Positions 35,859-49,500 are shown, counted from the stretch's first letter. The stretch is 64,000 nucleotides of DNA from Hyaloscypha bicolor E (GCF_002865645.1 NW_020194685.1:3397499-3461498), one strand, 5' to 3'. Notes: generated by a model from the letters alone, not told the origin. Numbers and translations are program-made.

Positions 35859-37902
35859 AATTTGCTGGAAATAGGAACACTGGAAATCTTGCACTTTGGA
35901 TGAAGTCACGGCCCCTTATAGTATGGCAATAGCAGGTTAAGCCGCCAAGCAGCTACAAAGCGTGATCTTGGGAAGCTAGCGCTCAGCCTTTCTTGATCGT
36001 GTCTGCTTACGGTAAGGCGTACCAAGCCACCTGTATCAGAACCAACTTGGTAAGGAGCACTTGGCAATTACGCCGAAGCTGGGAAAGCTCCTGGGATAGA
36101 AGTCCCATAAATCAAGGTCTCAATCAATCAGTCCATCAACCCATCCATCCATCCGGGGCCATACACGAAGAGTGTTGATGCAACAGTTGTCATTCATTGA
36201 TCGTTATTGGTTAGCACTGTCACTGGGTTGCTGATGCCACGCGTTTTAAGGCTTAGCGCTCGGTCTGTCACCGCGGAATTTTATTGGTCAATACTGTACG
36301 TGTGTCAAGTCTACGGAGGCTGTGTTGAAACCTTAAATCGCGGTGACATAATCGTGCGGCAGGACTTGCACCAAAGCCCATATGTCCCTGGGGGTTTTGG
36401 TGCGTAGTGTAAGTCTTGACTCACGATTACTCGAGTTCCCGCTCACGTGCAAAAATAAACGTCGCTTAAGCCCTTCAACTGCTCAAATTCAAGGGATCGG
36501 GTACTCGTTTTCCCTGTCATATGTACCCGTTCGTATCGTCCACTAGTTTTCACTGGTGGTTCGTGAAAGCGACCTGGCCATGAAAGCGACCTACCAAACC
36601 CCCAAAATTGGTGTTCCTCGCTAAACTTGTAGCACAAACCAGCACATACCAGCTGGCTAGAAGTACCTCCCATACAAATTACTATGTGAAATACTTGGTC
36701 AGGTCACTAGTAGGGCCAGGCCGCTTCCACAAACCAGTCGGAAGAACGGGTACACCCTACCAAAAAATCGCAAAATTGTACGATTTTTCTAAGCTTATAA
36801 CTTTTCTTTAATTAGTAAAAGATTTACTTACTTTTTTTTTATAGAATAGATATATAAATAATAATAAACATTTTTTTTCGTTAATTATTATTAATACTTT
36901 TACTATTGTTATAAGGCTTAACTCTGAGCTTAAAATTCAGGTCAAAATAGCTCTTCTTCCGAGAATACTAAATTAAAGATAAAAGTATATATAAGTATAA
37001 ATATATTGAAAGTAAGTATATAAATAGCTTAGCTCGATATAGTCTGTGCGCACATAGGGCGCTTCCAGGGAAGGATTCCTCCAATTTCATTGTATCTCGT
37101 CGCTTCTTCTCTTTCTCAAGCTTCTCATCAAGGCATCGAGTCTGCCACGCTTGATGACAACGACATCTTTGACATCGCCAATGGCTTAAGATACTCGGAC
37201 GCCTCAGCTCTCGAAAGCTCGATGAATGATGCGTGTCGTGGGGAGCGCCGCTTCTCGCCCGGCCTGTCCGCGTGTTGCACACCTTCCGAGTGGGTTTGCA
37301 TTCCTCAATTTACCGTATCTTATCTCGAACTCGCGTATGATTGGCATTTTCATGACATAAAATCTTTGGATACCTTTAAGCTGAGCCGCGTTTGGCAAGG
37401 TAATCTTACTTCCAGACCTCAAGGGGCCCAATTGCCAACTGATTTCCCCCACGTGATCCCACTGAGGCTTTTGACAATCCAGTGACTGAACTCGGGATTT
37501 TGTGTGCAGATTAGTCCAGAAGTTCTGGTATATAATATTGTTTTCATAAAATGAGATCGGCAGATGAGTTCCAGTCTGCTGGGTCCCAGAAAACCTCCAC
37601 ATTTTAAAGTTTAGCTTACACTTCGTCCGTTCTTCAGATCCACCAGTTCTGCAAACTCCTTCCTATTTAGGATGACACCCCTTTTGATGTGTGGACTTGG
37701 GTGGGCGTAACCCGATGGCGCGATTTGAAGCTTCGATTTTGCAAATGACTTTTCCTATTCACATTCATCCACCCCGTCTTTTTATGCCTTTCGTTGAACT
37801 CACTGCTTCCACTGGGGTACAGCATCGTGACAACTGCCTTTCTCTGAACTAACCCATATATTGTACCCTACTTCTAAGGACCATCGCACAGCAGAATTCA
37901 CG
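35859..37902. other. Intergenic between regulator and permease, with an inverted-repeat segment
   Basis: No supported gene. There is a TCCA/ATCC-type simple repeat at about 36,121-36,156. Between 36,523 and 36,753 imperfect inverted copies of GTACCCGTTC and GGTTYGTGRAAGCGRCCTGGCC suggest an old MITE. Immediately after it AAAAATCG and CGATTTTT form a hairpin near 36,763-36,787. An A+T-rich patch follows to 37.03 kb. A 131-codon frame near 37.1-37.5 kb has no domain, splice or start support. Confidence 0.45.
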
Positions 37903-39725
37903 ATGTTCGGGAAATCGCTGAGACGTCCAATTTGGACGGGTTCCGAGGATGATATCGAGGCCAAGGCCATCACTGAAAGCAATGTGCAGGTTGGGCCGGA
38001 ACAAGGACATGGCGTCGTACAAATCGTGGACTCTCATGAGGAAAACGACCTATCACGGTCTTTGTCACAAAGGCACATTCAGATGATAGCCCTGGCTGGT
38101 GCAATTGTAAGAAGTCGAATATATCGTTTATTGTAATGAACGAGCGCTAAAATTGCTAGGGAGCAGGACTCTTCCTCAGTCTCGGTGGTGCGTTGCAGAC
38201 AGGCGGGCCGCTCGGCGCCCTGCTCGGATATGCGCTCATAGGACTCGTTGTCTGCGCTGTACAATTTGCACTCGGGGAAGTATCAGCATTATTCCCCGTC
38301 ACCGGATCCTTTCTTCGTCCGACATGCCGAACTCCTTGTCGATCCTTCTCTCGGCTTCGCGATTGGATGGAACGTGGTTTATGGGACATATCTAAGTGTG
38401 CCAAGTGAGATATCAGCAGCTGTTGTACTCATTGAGTTTTGGACCGACAAATATGCTGCACTCTGGATCACGCTCTTCATCATCGTCGCCTTTCTTGTTG
38501 GGATTATAGTCGTTAGAGTCTACGGAGAAGTGGAATTCTTCTTTGCTACACTGAAGATCCTCCTAGTCGCTGGAATCACTATTATGGGCCTGGTCATCGA
38601 CCTGGGAGGAGTCCCAGGCCAACAACGAATCGGCTTCAGATATTGGAATAATCCTGGGCCCTTTGTCGAATACCTCGCGTCTGGATCTTGGGGTTCTTTC
38701 CTTGGCTTCTGGGCGGTCATGAACAACGCCGTTTATTCCTTCGCTGGCGTCGAGAGCCTTTCCGTTGCAGCGGCAGAGACTAAAAACCCGAGGCAGAATA
38801 TCCCAAAAGCATGCAAACGTGTTTTTGCAAGGGTTTCGGTCATGTACATATTGTCAGTGTTGATTGTGGGCATGCTTGTCCCGAGCAATGATCCGAGTTT
38901 GGACGACGAATCAGGAACAGCTGCTCAAAGCCCTTTCGTCACGGCAGCGGCCAGGGCTGGTATATCAGTTGTCCTTTCAATCATAAACGCTGTGGTTCTT
39001 ACATCAGCCTGGTCTGCTGCGAATCAGTCTCTCCTTGCTGGGACGAGAATTCTATACGGTCTAGCCATCAAGAAACAAGCACCCAAGATATTCCTCAGGA
39101 CTACGAAATGGGGCATTCCATTTGTATGTGTCATTTTACAGACCCTCGTTGCGACGCTGGCCTATATGGGTCTATCAAACGGAGCTTTGACCGTGTTTTA
39201 TTGGCTGCTTGATCTCACGGCTTGTGGGACACTGATCAGCTGGAGCGTGATATTATTCAATCACATTCGGCTACATCAAGCATTGAAGAAGCAGGGAATC
39301 TCTTCCCAGGAACTGCCGTGGAGCAATTGGTGGACTCGTATGTACCTCATCCAACCCATCTGTTCCAAATACTTACCGGAGTTAGCTTACTCGTCTCGGG
39401 TCGCGCTTGTTGCGTGTATTATGTTCCTTCTTACCGGCGGCTTCTCTGTATTCGTGGAAGGGAACTGGGATACAGCTACTTTCATATCATCATACCTGTA
39501 GGTCTCAGTTCATTTGTGGAATCTTACTTTCTGTACTGAAAGTTCTGCAGCGATATCCCGATTGTCATCATTGCATACGTCGGCTGGAAGCTCTTCAAGA
39601 AAACAAAGATCCTATCCTTGGACGACATCCCGATCCAAAATGCCCTCAAAAAAATAAGAGAGAAGCTAGAAGAACGGATTTCGCTAGCAAGAGGATGGCA
39701 ACGACTGAACATCCTGTGGGGCTGA
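37903..39725 (+). CDS. Amino-acid permease (YAT/APC family) with one frameshift
   Basis: Exons are 37903-38106, 38160-39497 and 39551-39725, giving about 571 residues with some 12 helices. LSQRHIQMIALAGAI joined to GAGLFLSLGGALQTGGPLGA is the first helix of yeast-type amino-acid transporters; RHAELLVDPSLGFAIGWN and FFFATLKILLVAGI are further family signatures. The cytoplasmic N-terminus is about 50 residues. Introns are 53 nt each. At 38,310-38,313 four extra bases (TTTC before TTC) shift the frame between VTGSF and VRHAEL; everything after stays open for about 400 codons and ends at a good C-terminus. It is either a recent inactivating slippage mutation or a sequence error. It would import amino acids at the plasma membrane. 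Confidence 0.85.
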
Positions 39726-40068
39726 TACGACCACAAGCCGACCCAAGAAAGTCCTCACGAGCTGGACACGGATCGTTGATCCCTGAACGGGGTCGAGATA
39801 ATTGCGAGCTAGAAATTTGCATACCCACCCATAAGCCCAAATAATTCGAGAATCCCCAGTTGCATCTTACTCGGCAAGTTATGTCCCAGTGGAATGTACT
39901 CTTCCCACAACCACGTTTCATGGCACCATAAATGCGGTCACACCTCGTCAGAATCGACCACAAAACACAATTCTAGTGCAAGTTGCAACTTTCCCCAGCG
40001 CTGATCAGTACTTTTGTTCATCACTGCTTACGCGTACTCTGGTGGCGACTCCTTCCAATCCCCTACCC
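39726..40068. other. Intergenic
   Basis: This is the 3' flank of the permease and 5' flank of the glycosyltransferase pseudogene. An upstream open extension (from 39,889) of the pseudogene's first frame shows no family resemblance, so nothing is called. Confidence 0.5.
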
Positions 40069-41776
40069 ATGTATCGCCGATTCCCTGGAAACGTCTTGAT
40101 TCTTCTCACATGCTTCATTCTCATAATGGTCTGCCTCTTCCACAACAACATACTCTCTTCCAGTATTGGCATCCCGGAATACTTAAATCACCCGTCTCTA
40201 AGCACTATAGAAACACCAACGATTATCGACCCCCTCCACCTCCAGGATCGACACACCACAACAACCCTCTCTCTGTATACAACCCCGTCATGCACCTGCC
40301 CAGTCCAGCAAATCCTCGACGAGCCGCTAGCCATCGAACAACAAACCATCACTCGCTTACACGCCCACCGCATCGTCGCAATCTTCAAAACCGGCGCAGC
40401 GCCCAACAGCTGGCTCACCCCACCATCCAACTCTGCACCACGCTGCGCTACCTGCAGCCCAAGTGAAATCTCCTTCTCAGACTTCCAGTCCTTCTCTCTG
40501 GCTTTTCATCATCAACGACACCCTCCGAAACGTGAACAACGAGCTGAAAGACGAGGAGCTGGATTTCGAAATCTATCGCTAGATCACAAAGTAACAGTCT
40601 ACGGGGCAGGATATTGGAGACCTAGTGGAAAAGCGCGGGAACGACAACCGGAGGCGGGGCTGGAAGCTCGATAAGTATATGTTTATTCATATGGTGGAAA
40701 AGACGTTCGAGGAGCAGCCGGATCCGAAGTGTATGTGTTTATTGAGACGGACTCGTACGTGTTTTGGTCCAACATGATCGCCTTTCTCTCGTGCTTCGAC
40801 TCTTCAAAACCGCTGTACTTGGGCTCAGCCGTCTCGCTCAGTTCTCTAAGGTTCGCGCACGGCGAGTCGGGGTACGTGCTCTCCAACGCAGCCATGCACC
40901 TTCTCCTCAGTCCAGAAATGAAGGGGGACTTGGCAAAGAGTTGGGATGGAAGGATGAAGAGTAATTGCTGCCGTGGTCTCGCGTTAGGAACAGGGTTGAA
41001 AGAGAAGGGCGTAGGGATTACGGTCGCGGATCCGTTGCTGAATGGGTATAAGCTTGCCAGCATTAAATTTGGACCGGGGGAGCATTGGTGTCAGTCTGCG
41101 GTGACAGAGAAGCATGTGCTACCGGTCGCATGGCGCTACGTCAGAAGTACGTCTGCGAAACCTACCGACGGGGCAGAGGAGCAGAAAGGAGTGAAGGATG
41201 TGGGAGAAGGCAAGAAAACGGAAGATACCAAGGCTGAAAGTAAAGAAGTAGTAGCGAAAGTCGTTGATAAAGTAGAAGAGGAGAATAAGAAGGTCACTGT
41301 AGACTCGAGACCAGCAACCTGCAGAAAAAGAGAAACCGAATGAAGAGAGTAAAGAGGGCAAGCCCCACACTATACCATACCTGGGAAAAGGAAAAGGAGG
41401 GCAAATCCGGCAAGCTTCCAATCACTGAGTCCAAAGGCGAGACTGCAAAACCCCTCACTGACGACTCCAGGCCTCCGAAGACATGGAAAAGAAAATCTCC
41501 AGAAGATCTGGGGAAAAGCAAGACAAACTCAAAAATCCAAAGCTCGCAGCCGCTGAGAAAGCGGCATGGGAATCGATACATAACTGCTGCCATGTATGCA
41601 AAGAGAGAGAGGATTGCTTCCAATATGTGTGTTATGACAAGACTTACATGCTTGGGCTCTCGTGCAGACTTGGGAAGCATGTTTCTGTTAGTGATGATGG
41701 GAAGATTGTGTATAATTTGGGCTGGATAGTAGATAGGATACGGAAGTGGACAGAGAAGGACGCTTGTATGGCCTGA
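40069..41776 (+). pseudogene. GT31-like (Fringe/galactosyltransferase-type) glycosyltransferase pseudogene
   Basis: The start encodes a type II membrane anchor (MYRRFPGNVLILLTCFILIM). Then come HRIVAIFKTGAA, LATTLRYLQP-like and SEISFSDFQ, then NDTLRNVNNELKDEELDFEI, STGQDIGDLVEK and GWKLDKYMFIHMVEKTFEEQ. The catalytic region reads YVFIETDSYVFWSNMIAFL (DxD-like ETD), KPLYLGSAVSLSSLRFAHGE and SGYVLSNAAMH. A cysteine-rich C-terminal part (CCHVCKEREDCFQYVCYDKT, then LGWIVDRIRKW) follows a Lys/Glu-rich insert. These parts lie in all three frames: frameshifts near 40.40, 40.46, 40.50 and 40.73 kb, in-frame TAG and TAA near 40.58 kb, and another shift near 41.33 kb. Living relatives are Golgi sugar transferases of filamentous fungi. 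Confidence 0.8.
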
Positions 41777-42523
41777 TATAGATGAGTTGGTATCAATGTA
41801 CCTTCATAGGGGTTAGGTTTAAAAGGGGTTTATATCACGTGCTGGTAAGCGAATGGCCAAGCATGCAGCAGATGTGCTAGGGAATTGGAACAGCACTACT
41901 TCTGTTTGAAATCTTACTTACTTTTTGAGGTGGAAATAAGATCAACTAAGTACTAGGGTGTGTCTGAACTAAAGAAGTTCTCACTCTAGCTACTTTAGGC
42001 ATGGCAGCACTATCCCAATCCTGGCTCAGCCTTATCATCCCCGCTCCCCCTCTCACAACTATTAATCCAATGGCAGGATTGACAAATTCCTTTTGATCAG
42101 AAAAGGCAAAAGTACGCCAGCACTTTGATACTTGCTCCATTGATTTATTTCAATGTGCAAATGTGAACGGGAGTGTACGGACCCCATCCAGGCAAAGGCG
42201 TTTGCCTTCAGCCTTGCGGCTGCCTCCTGCCTGGCAAGTGGACCCCCAACTAGCTTTGCGGGAGCAAACAACCTTTGTTTGTGAGGGAAAAACGACAGTC
42301 CTTCTCAACTCTCTCCTCTCTTCTTGATTACGCAAAAACTCCCCTTTGCCTTTCACGAGAATATCTATTGTTGCACAATAGCCCATTCACATTTCAGCCC
42401 CTGTCGTGCTCCCCACGGCCTTCCGTCCTGGCTCTGATCAGCCCCACGCTCTGCTCCGATAACCGACCCGACCGATTACCCTTCAGGCCAGCGCCGCGCC
42501 CGCAACAGCTCTTCCTCCCGACC
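41777..42523. other. Intergenic, F-box gene promoter
   Basis: No gene is seen. The last 200 bases are pyrimidine-rich (TCTCTCCTCTCTTCTT-like) and open in the frame of the F-box gene but contain no in-frame ATG before 42,524, so they are read as promoter and 5' UTR. Confidence 0.5.
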
Positions 42524-45500
42524 ATGCCAGCCCTCCCGAACAAGCAGGCCAGACGAAAAGGTGCGACGCCAGTCACAAAGCAGGAGCAAGGCGATGTTTG
42601 GCGTCGTATACTCGACGTTATGGGTCTGGAGCCGCTGAGGGAGAATCAACAGCACCACCGACACTCTCCAACAGCCATGGACACCGACTCTGAGGCGGCT
42701 GAGGCCATGGCTGCTCCAACGCCAGCTGCTTCTGCACCAGCGGCCAAGAAGGTGACAATCCTCGATCTGCCATCGGAGACGCAGAAGGATATCTTCAAGC
42801 ATGTAAGTAGTCCAGATCCGTGGTCCGAGATCGCGTTGCGATGGTATGCCCGAGTCCAGTGCTGATCTGCCATCTTTTACCAGGCCTCCTCCACCGACCT
42901 GATTGCCCTATCCCTTGTCTCGAAGCACTTCAGAGACATCGCCGCTGAGCAATTGTACCGCAGTTTCCATATCGTCTTCCCTGATGAAGATGACCCTTCG
43001 AACGACTCCCCTATTGATGGTCTGGCAGGCGGGCTAGACACCTTTGTCACGAGCGAGTACGACAATGCAAAATACTTGAGAGAGATCATTCTAGAGACTC
43101 TGAGTGGAGGGGATAAAGGTGAACGCGCATACCGTCATTACCTCTACGACGTAAGCTGCGGAAAGTTTATGAATACGCTGCTGCTCCTTACTCTGCGCAA
43201 GGCTAAGGCACTGGAGACATTCAGGTCAGTATATTCATTGTCCCGGGAGCCTGCAGAACATCATGCTAATATATTCAAATAGATGGGATATCAGAGTCGA
43301 ACTCAGCCGCCAGGTCTTCAAGGCATTGCATCAAATTCAAGCTTTACAACATCTCCATCTTCGAATGCAAGTCGGCCACTCGATTTACCAAACCCCGCCA
43401 GCACTCGCAACGCCTTCCCTTGGTCCTACCATCATAGACCTTACACTTCCGCCACCCCCTCATCACAGTGCCCCATTGATGGTGCCGCTACCTCCAATGC
43501 CGCCAAATTACCAGGGTGGCAGTTCTCCGAATTCATTCGCCTTTGGTAGTCAGATGTCTACAAAACTCCACAAAAAGAACACCAGAAAAATCAGCGAATT
43601 GATTCCATTAAAGAGACCACCACCAACGATCTCTGGTTTCAATAACCTGAAGACGCTGTCAATATTGGACATGGATACCTTGGACTACATCCACGAGCTG
43701 AAGACTTGTGTTCGGAACTGCTCGCCAACGTTGAACACCCTTAAGTTATCATTCTCCGAAGCTCTTGCAAACAAGTCGAGGAAGCCTCCGCCAGAGGTCC
43801 AATCCGATGATGATTCCGATCAAGAAGATGAGTTCGGACAGATCATTGTGCCCACTGGCCCACCTCCGCCGATGGGTGGTGCCTCAGATCCAAACGGTCC
43901 CTCCAAGGCTCTCAAGGCAGCAGAAGAGAAGAAGAAGCAAGAGGCGGTGTTGGGCAAAATATTCGGCATGGACCCTCCTGTATTCAGACCCAAGCCTCCA
44001 CCTCCACCTCCCAAGGAGGAAGTCAAGAAGGAATCAAAGCCGGAAGAGGATCCGAAGAGACGCTTTATCCGAAACCTTGCTCCAGTAGCTGCAAAACTAA
44101 TGGCACATGTTAAGCCGGGCAGTGACCTGACTGATGAGGGGAAGGAGACTCTGAGTATGATCGAGAAGGCTGCAAAGATGTATATTGAAAGCATAGACAA
44201 GGGGAAAGAAAAGGAACCGGGAGAGGCTAGCGGGAGCAGCACGGCAAAAGCAACCCCAGCATCATCGAGTGCTGGTGTGGATGATGCAACCGAGGAAGAC
44301 GCTGTTATGAGTGGAGCTGCTGCCACTGGCCCAGGCCTTTTTGACGACGACGAAACCCCCAAGAAAAAGAAGCGACCGACCAGCACAGAGACAGGTGTTT
44401 CGGACCCAGATGAGATCAATATCGAGGAGCCGGAAGGAGAATTGGCCATTGAAGAAGGCGCGCCCGAAACCACTTCAGAAGAGACTGCTGAATCGGCCGA
44501 GACCAAAGAAGACAAAGCCGAATCTACAGGCGCGGCGATCGACGCCATCAGTTGGGCAAATAAACTGCATGTCCTTGATCATCATATGGCCATTCGAAAT
44601 TCCCACGAAGAGATCGAGAAGGAGGGCGAGAAATTGAAGAAGCGAATGGAGGAGTTCAAGCTGAAGCTACAGTCTGGCAACATTCAAGATGCCGATTATA
44701 AGGTGGTTGAGGAGGCAGAAGCTGAGTTCAAGCGCGTCGCCCTTCGTGTTGAGGAACTCTCAAGGAATATGCAAGAAGTCAACGATGAAATTGATGACTT
44801 GAAGGCAACTAGCAAGGAGTTCATGAGCACATCTACCCATTCGAAGATGAGCGAGTATGTTCGCACCACACGAGGCCTGACGCTCAATACCCTGGCCATT
44901 TACCTCATACCTATTAAAGCATCTATTCTTTCCAGAGCTGTTGATGTCAACGTTCTTCAAAGTCTCACATTGCTCAATGTCGGTCCTCAAATCCCCTTCT
45001 GGAACTTGCTCGTTCGCGATAACAAAAACCACCCATTACCTCTGCGGAAGATTTACACAGACAACGTCACATTGCCGTTCCTTACACTCGTTGGGCAACT
45101 GGATATGATGACCGAGCTTTTCATGTTGGAGAGAACCGCAAAGACTCGAGTTGAGAGCACAGCTGCCAAGACGACCGTCACCATCGAGCATATCCGGAAA
45201 ATGGCACTGAAGAAACATGCCAGCACGTTGAAGATCTTGATGATCAGGAACGATTCAAGCATGGAATGGGACCTCAATGTCAAGACTGCCATGCTCCTGT
45301 GTCAACGAGCCAAGCATCTAGAGGAGCTAGCCTGCAGCTTTGGCTTCCGAACAATGGTAAATGCCTATCTAATACCTTCATTTAATCTGCGGCTAACACG
45401 AAATAGCACACGCTCATGCAATTCTTCCCTGTCCTCACCTCTCTCCGCGCCCTCCACACGATCCAACTCCGCAACGAAGACAATTGCCACACGGTTCACA

Positions 45501-45916
45501 CACAATTCCGCAAATTCCTCGTCGACATCGTCGCTAGTAATCCAGACGTGAAGCTCGAGTACATTGCCCTAGTCGATAACGTTGAGCGGCTGGTCCGTCG
45601 AAAACCATCACCAAAAAAGCTCAATGACAAGAAAGGCAAAGGTAAAGCTTCTTCAAACGGAATGGACAATACTTCGAAAGCCCTGGCGGAACTTATCATC
45701 GGTCTCGGCTCTTCCTCTACTTGGGGTGACGGCAGCGGTGCGAGTAATGGCACAGCAACGCCAGTAATGGTAGAGTGGCAGGATAGCAGCGATGATGAGG
45801 ACGTGGGTATCACGGGGCAGACGGGGCTGAAGGTTGAGACGATCGAGGGGATTCGGTTCTGTGATGTGGGCGGGGTGAGGATTTTCGAGAAGGATGTTTT
45901 GGCGGGACGGCTTTGA
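42524..45916 (+). CDS. Large F-box protein with acidic/proline-rich centre and coiled coil
   Basis: Four exons (42524-42802, 42884-43224, 43283-45356, 45407-45916) give 1,067 residues; the intron joints are in phase (81, 58 and 50 nt). An F-box lies at about residues 77-122 (VTILDLPSETQKDIFKH joined to ASSTDLIALSLVSKHFRDIA), so it should dock to Skp1 in an SCF ubiquitin ligase. A proline-rich and low-complexity acidic middle follows, with PPPPP runs. A strongly charged coiled coil lies at roughly 645-715 (SHEEIEKEGEKLKKRMEEFK onward). The rest has leucine-rich stretches like the degenerate LRRs of fungal F-box proteins. The tail contains DSSDDED, a possible casein-kinase-type site. The substrate is unknown. 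Confidence 0.85.
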
Positions 45917-46546
45917 TGGATCCCCACCATTGTCCAATTCCTTCGAGGTACATGTGTCATAAGTAGTGCGCATTAAGCATGGATGTATAGAAAATCATGG
46001 CAGTAGCGAGTAGAGATGGACAAGTCGACGACAAATGGATGAGGAATGGAATCACGACTTAACGATCTCGCCTCTGGGTGCGACGAACAGACCGGTGGGT
46101 TTATTTTGACTTGATTCGGCTTGGCATGGGACGGGAAGGGGTGGGGCAGGCCGATCGATACCTATTTGTGCAGACATACCTTTTCTTCTCAGCGTGCGGT
46201 AGCTAGCGATTGGGAAGGAAGGCAGCAGGCGAAAAAATTTCACATAGGAATCGATTCATTTCATGCACCGACTTGACTCTGTTGCTCTTTAGTTGAAATC
46301 ACTTGTGATTCGTTCTCGCAGCTGAAAGGAATGAGGCGGTAAGAGCAGGGTGGAGGAGGGAAAGTAGAAGGAAGAAGGTGGAGCATCTTCTATTAATAAA
46401 CCGATGCTTTGCAGCTGATTCTTGCTGTCTTTTCTTTCTGACTATACACGACCTCCATCCAGGTCTGCAGTTGTACAGTACTCTCTCATCGACACCTCAT
46501 GCGTCCAATGATCCTCTACGCAACTCCATCTCCACCAAAACGCCCC
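45917..46546. other. Convergent 3' region
   Basis: This holds the 3' flanks of the convergent F-box and Nma111 genes. No gene is seen. Confidence 0.6.
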
Positions 46547-49500
46547 TCAAAGGCCCCCCAGATTCTCATCCATCTCAAATGTCTCCCCACTAATAACATT
46601 GATGCCATCGTGTCCTTCCCCCAGCACCGGCTTCCCTTGCTCGTAGGTCACCCTTCTCCAGCCGCACTTCTCGGTAGAGTCCTTGATCCACTCCATGGTT
46701 GGGAAGTAGTGGTCGTTCTTCTTCATCGTGATGACCCAGGGCACGTTGTCGAAGGTCATGGCTTTGAGGCGGAAATCTTGTGGGGGTTTAGCAGGGCACT
46801 TTGATAAGTAAAGAGTGGAAGGGGGAGGGGACATACATGTGTTATCAGGGATGCCCACGACGGCACTCAAGAAGCTCTCTAGATCCGGGGTCGGCTTGCC
46901 GTTTACATGTGTGATGAAATTCGTTGGCGCGAGACCGTACTGGTACGCTGGACTTCCTCTCGTCCTCGCGGAAACATAAACCTCACTGTGCAGCTTGCTG
47001 ATTTGTTGACGCACAGCATGATGTGGTTTATGCAGTATGGCGCCACAAAAGCTGATCGCGCGGTCGGTCTCCAGGTCATCAGCTGAGACGGTGGGGAGCT
47101 TGATGCTCATTTCTACACAATCGCGCACGATGACGGCGTCGAGCACTTCGTGGTCGTACATCACGTCCAGCTCAGAAACTCGGGTGATAATCTTGCCGTT
47201 CAGGGTCAAGATCACATCGCCTTCAAGGAGAGCGCCGCCTTCTTCTCCGCGCTCGAAGGTACGTTTGCGGATCATGAAGAGTTGGTGGCGAGAGGAGTTA
47301 TCCAGGGCGACCTTCTTGATCCATTCTTCTGAGACTCCCATAATGCGGGCTTGGCTCATTTGGATGGCGTTGAACTCGACGCTTAGCATACGCAACTTAG
47401 GGATCTCGCCGCGCTGGATCTGTTGAATTACTGGGAGGAGGGTGGGAGTCGCGAGGCCGAGGTGGTAATCTGTGTCCTTTTGGGTGACCGGTGATCGTTC
47501 GCCGAGATATGTTAACCATAAGGCCTGAACGGTTCCGTCTTCTCCAACCAGAACACCACTTCCACATTGCCCGCTGAGACTTGTGTCAACGGTGATAGCA
47601 TCAACGTTAACGGCTCTGTATCTTGGAGCTCCAGAGTTGGCTGGAATTGCCACAGCTGTTATGTCGGTGATGGTGGTTTGAGCAATGACAATTCGCATGT
47701 TCTGATTGAAGCCAACAAAGTATGTCGAGGCACCCTGGGTAACATGCGTTGTGCTCAATTTAGCGCTTTGGACTGGTGCATCAACCAGGGAGGGATCGTA
47801 TTTGATGATGGCGTAGTTCTGTAACGGGTGCATGAAGATAACCTTGCCTTCAACAATGATAGAGTCGGCAATGGTGATGGAGATATCACAGAGATCATAG
47901 GGCACGATTGCTCTTGAAATAACAACCAGACCCTTCTCTGCGTCGATCACGACACCCATACCCCATTTCCGATTGCGAGGGAAGCCATCAAGCTTGACTG
48001 GCATATGACATAGAACTCGAACAAAACTTCGGACAATATCTGCAGCCGCAGGATATTGGAGGTTTTCGAGTTGGATGAAACTTGCTGCTCGCGGCACCGG
48101 AGGCACTTCAGGGAGAGCATCAGCAAGATCTGTGAAATCCCAAAGGCCAGTGCTATCATTTCTGACAGCCAGCCGCATCTTACTTGACCAGTGACGATCA
48201 ATGTGTAGAATGCTGGTGTTGAGGGTATGTAGATCTCGAAGATGCTTGTATGTGACGACGACTCTTGATCGATCAGGTATTCCCTTCATGACCTCGATGA
48301 ATGCATCTAGATCCGGCGTCTTCTTATGATCAACAGTCTGGATGATCCATCCGTTATCAGTACTCTCAAATCTGAAAGATCCAGTTGCCTCACAAACGAA
48401 CACGCCTTTGCATGCTACTGCGTATAGTCTTGCTTGTTGGTATGAGAGGTTGTGGAAGCTAGCCCCTGCAACTGAGACGAAGCGATCAGGGGTAATCTTG
48501 TGCAGATCGCCCACCTCAACTTCGACCTCGATATCTTCCCCACCACGCTGCAGCATGAGCTTGACCTTGTCACCGACGCTGGAATCGAGAATGTCATCAA
48601 GTCTGACGAATTGGGTGAGCAATTCGCCATTGACCCTGACCAGAACATCTCCTTCCTCAATCTTGTTGTCCGAAGGACCTTCTGGCAAGACAATCTCCGC
48701 CACCAGCATACCAGTCTCCTTGGGGAAGCCTTTCCGTACAGCGCTCTCCCATTCGGGAGCGAGACCGAGCCTCCGACATTCATCAAAGGGCTTGATCATC
48801 CACTGACATTGTATTGTTCCTCGCGTGATGGGTTTCCCTTCTTGTATACATCGGAGAGCACGTAGCGGTCGATCGAGAGGGAGGAAATAATCAGTTGCGG
48901 CTCCATCACTTCTTCCGCCAGCTTGTAGAGCCACTGCATATCCATCGATGTTGACTACTGGACTTCCAGAACTTCCACCGCTCGCAGCTGCAGCAGCTTG
49001 TATGTAGTTCGTGTTGAAATCACAGTAGCCGTCTCCATATTCTGGCGCATTCCGATCCAGCCGACTGATGACCCCGGACAGAATACTCAGCTTCTCTCCA
49101 GCATCATTACCCACCACCCGAATCTCTGCTCCCACCTTTGCAAGATCTGGTCTCAAAGGGAGAGCAGCCACAGGCATGTATTTGATAGCTTTGGGGTCGA
49201 ACCGAAGGATACCGAAGTCGTGGACAGGGTCGCGGTAGACGGGGTAGGCATCAACTTCTTCGTGGTTGTCGAATATGCAGTATCCCCAGAAAGGTCCAGC
49301 TCCAACCACATGTCGATTTGTCATGATATATCTGTAGAATATTAGCCAGGGAGACACTGTAGCTTAGGTAGAACATACCCTCTTTCTGCATCCACCACAA
49401 AGCCTGTAGCCTCACTCGTCAATGCAGGGTCTGTATCAAAGGAGCAGGTCTGGCAGAACCGGATGGAGACGACATTTCGAACCACGTTCTCGATGCAGGC

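Noticed and set aside
37090..37485. 131-codon frame upstream of the permease
   Set aside because: No ATG at its start, no recognisable domain, overlapped by an equally long antisense frame.
43820..44548. 242-codon Ser/Ala-rich frame antisense to the F-box gene
   Set aside because: It arises as the complement of the acidic low-complexity region; no domain.
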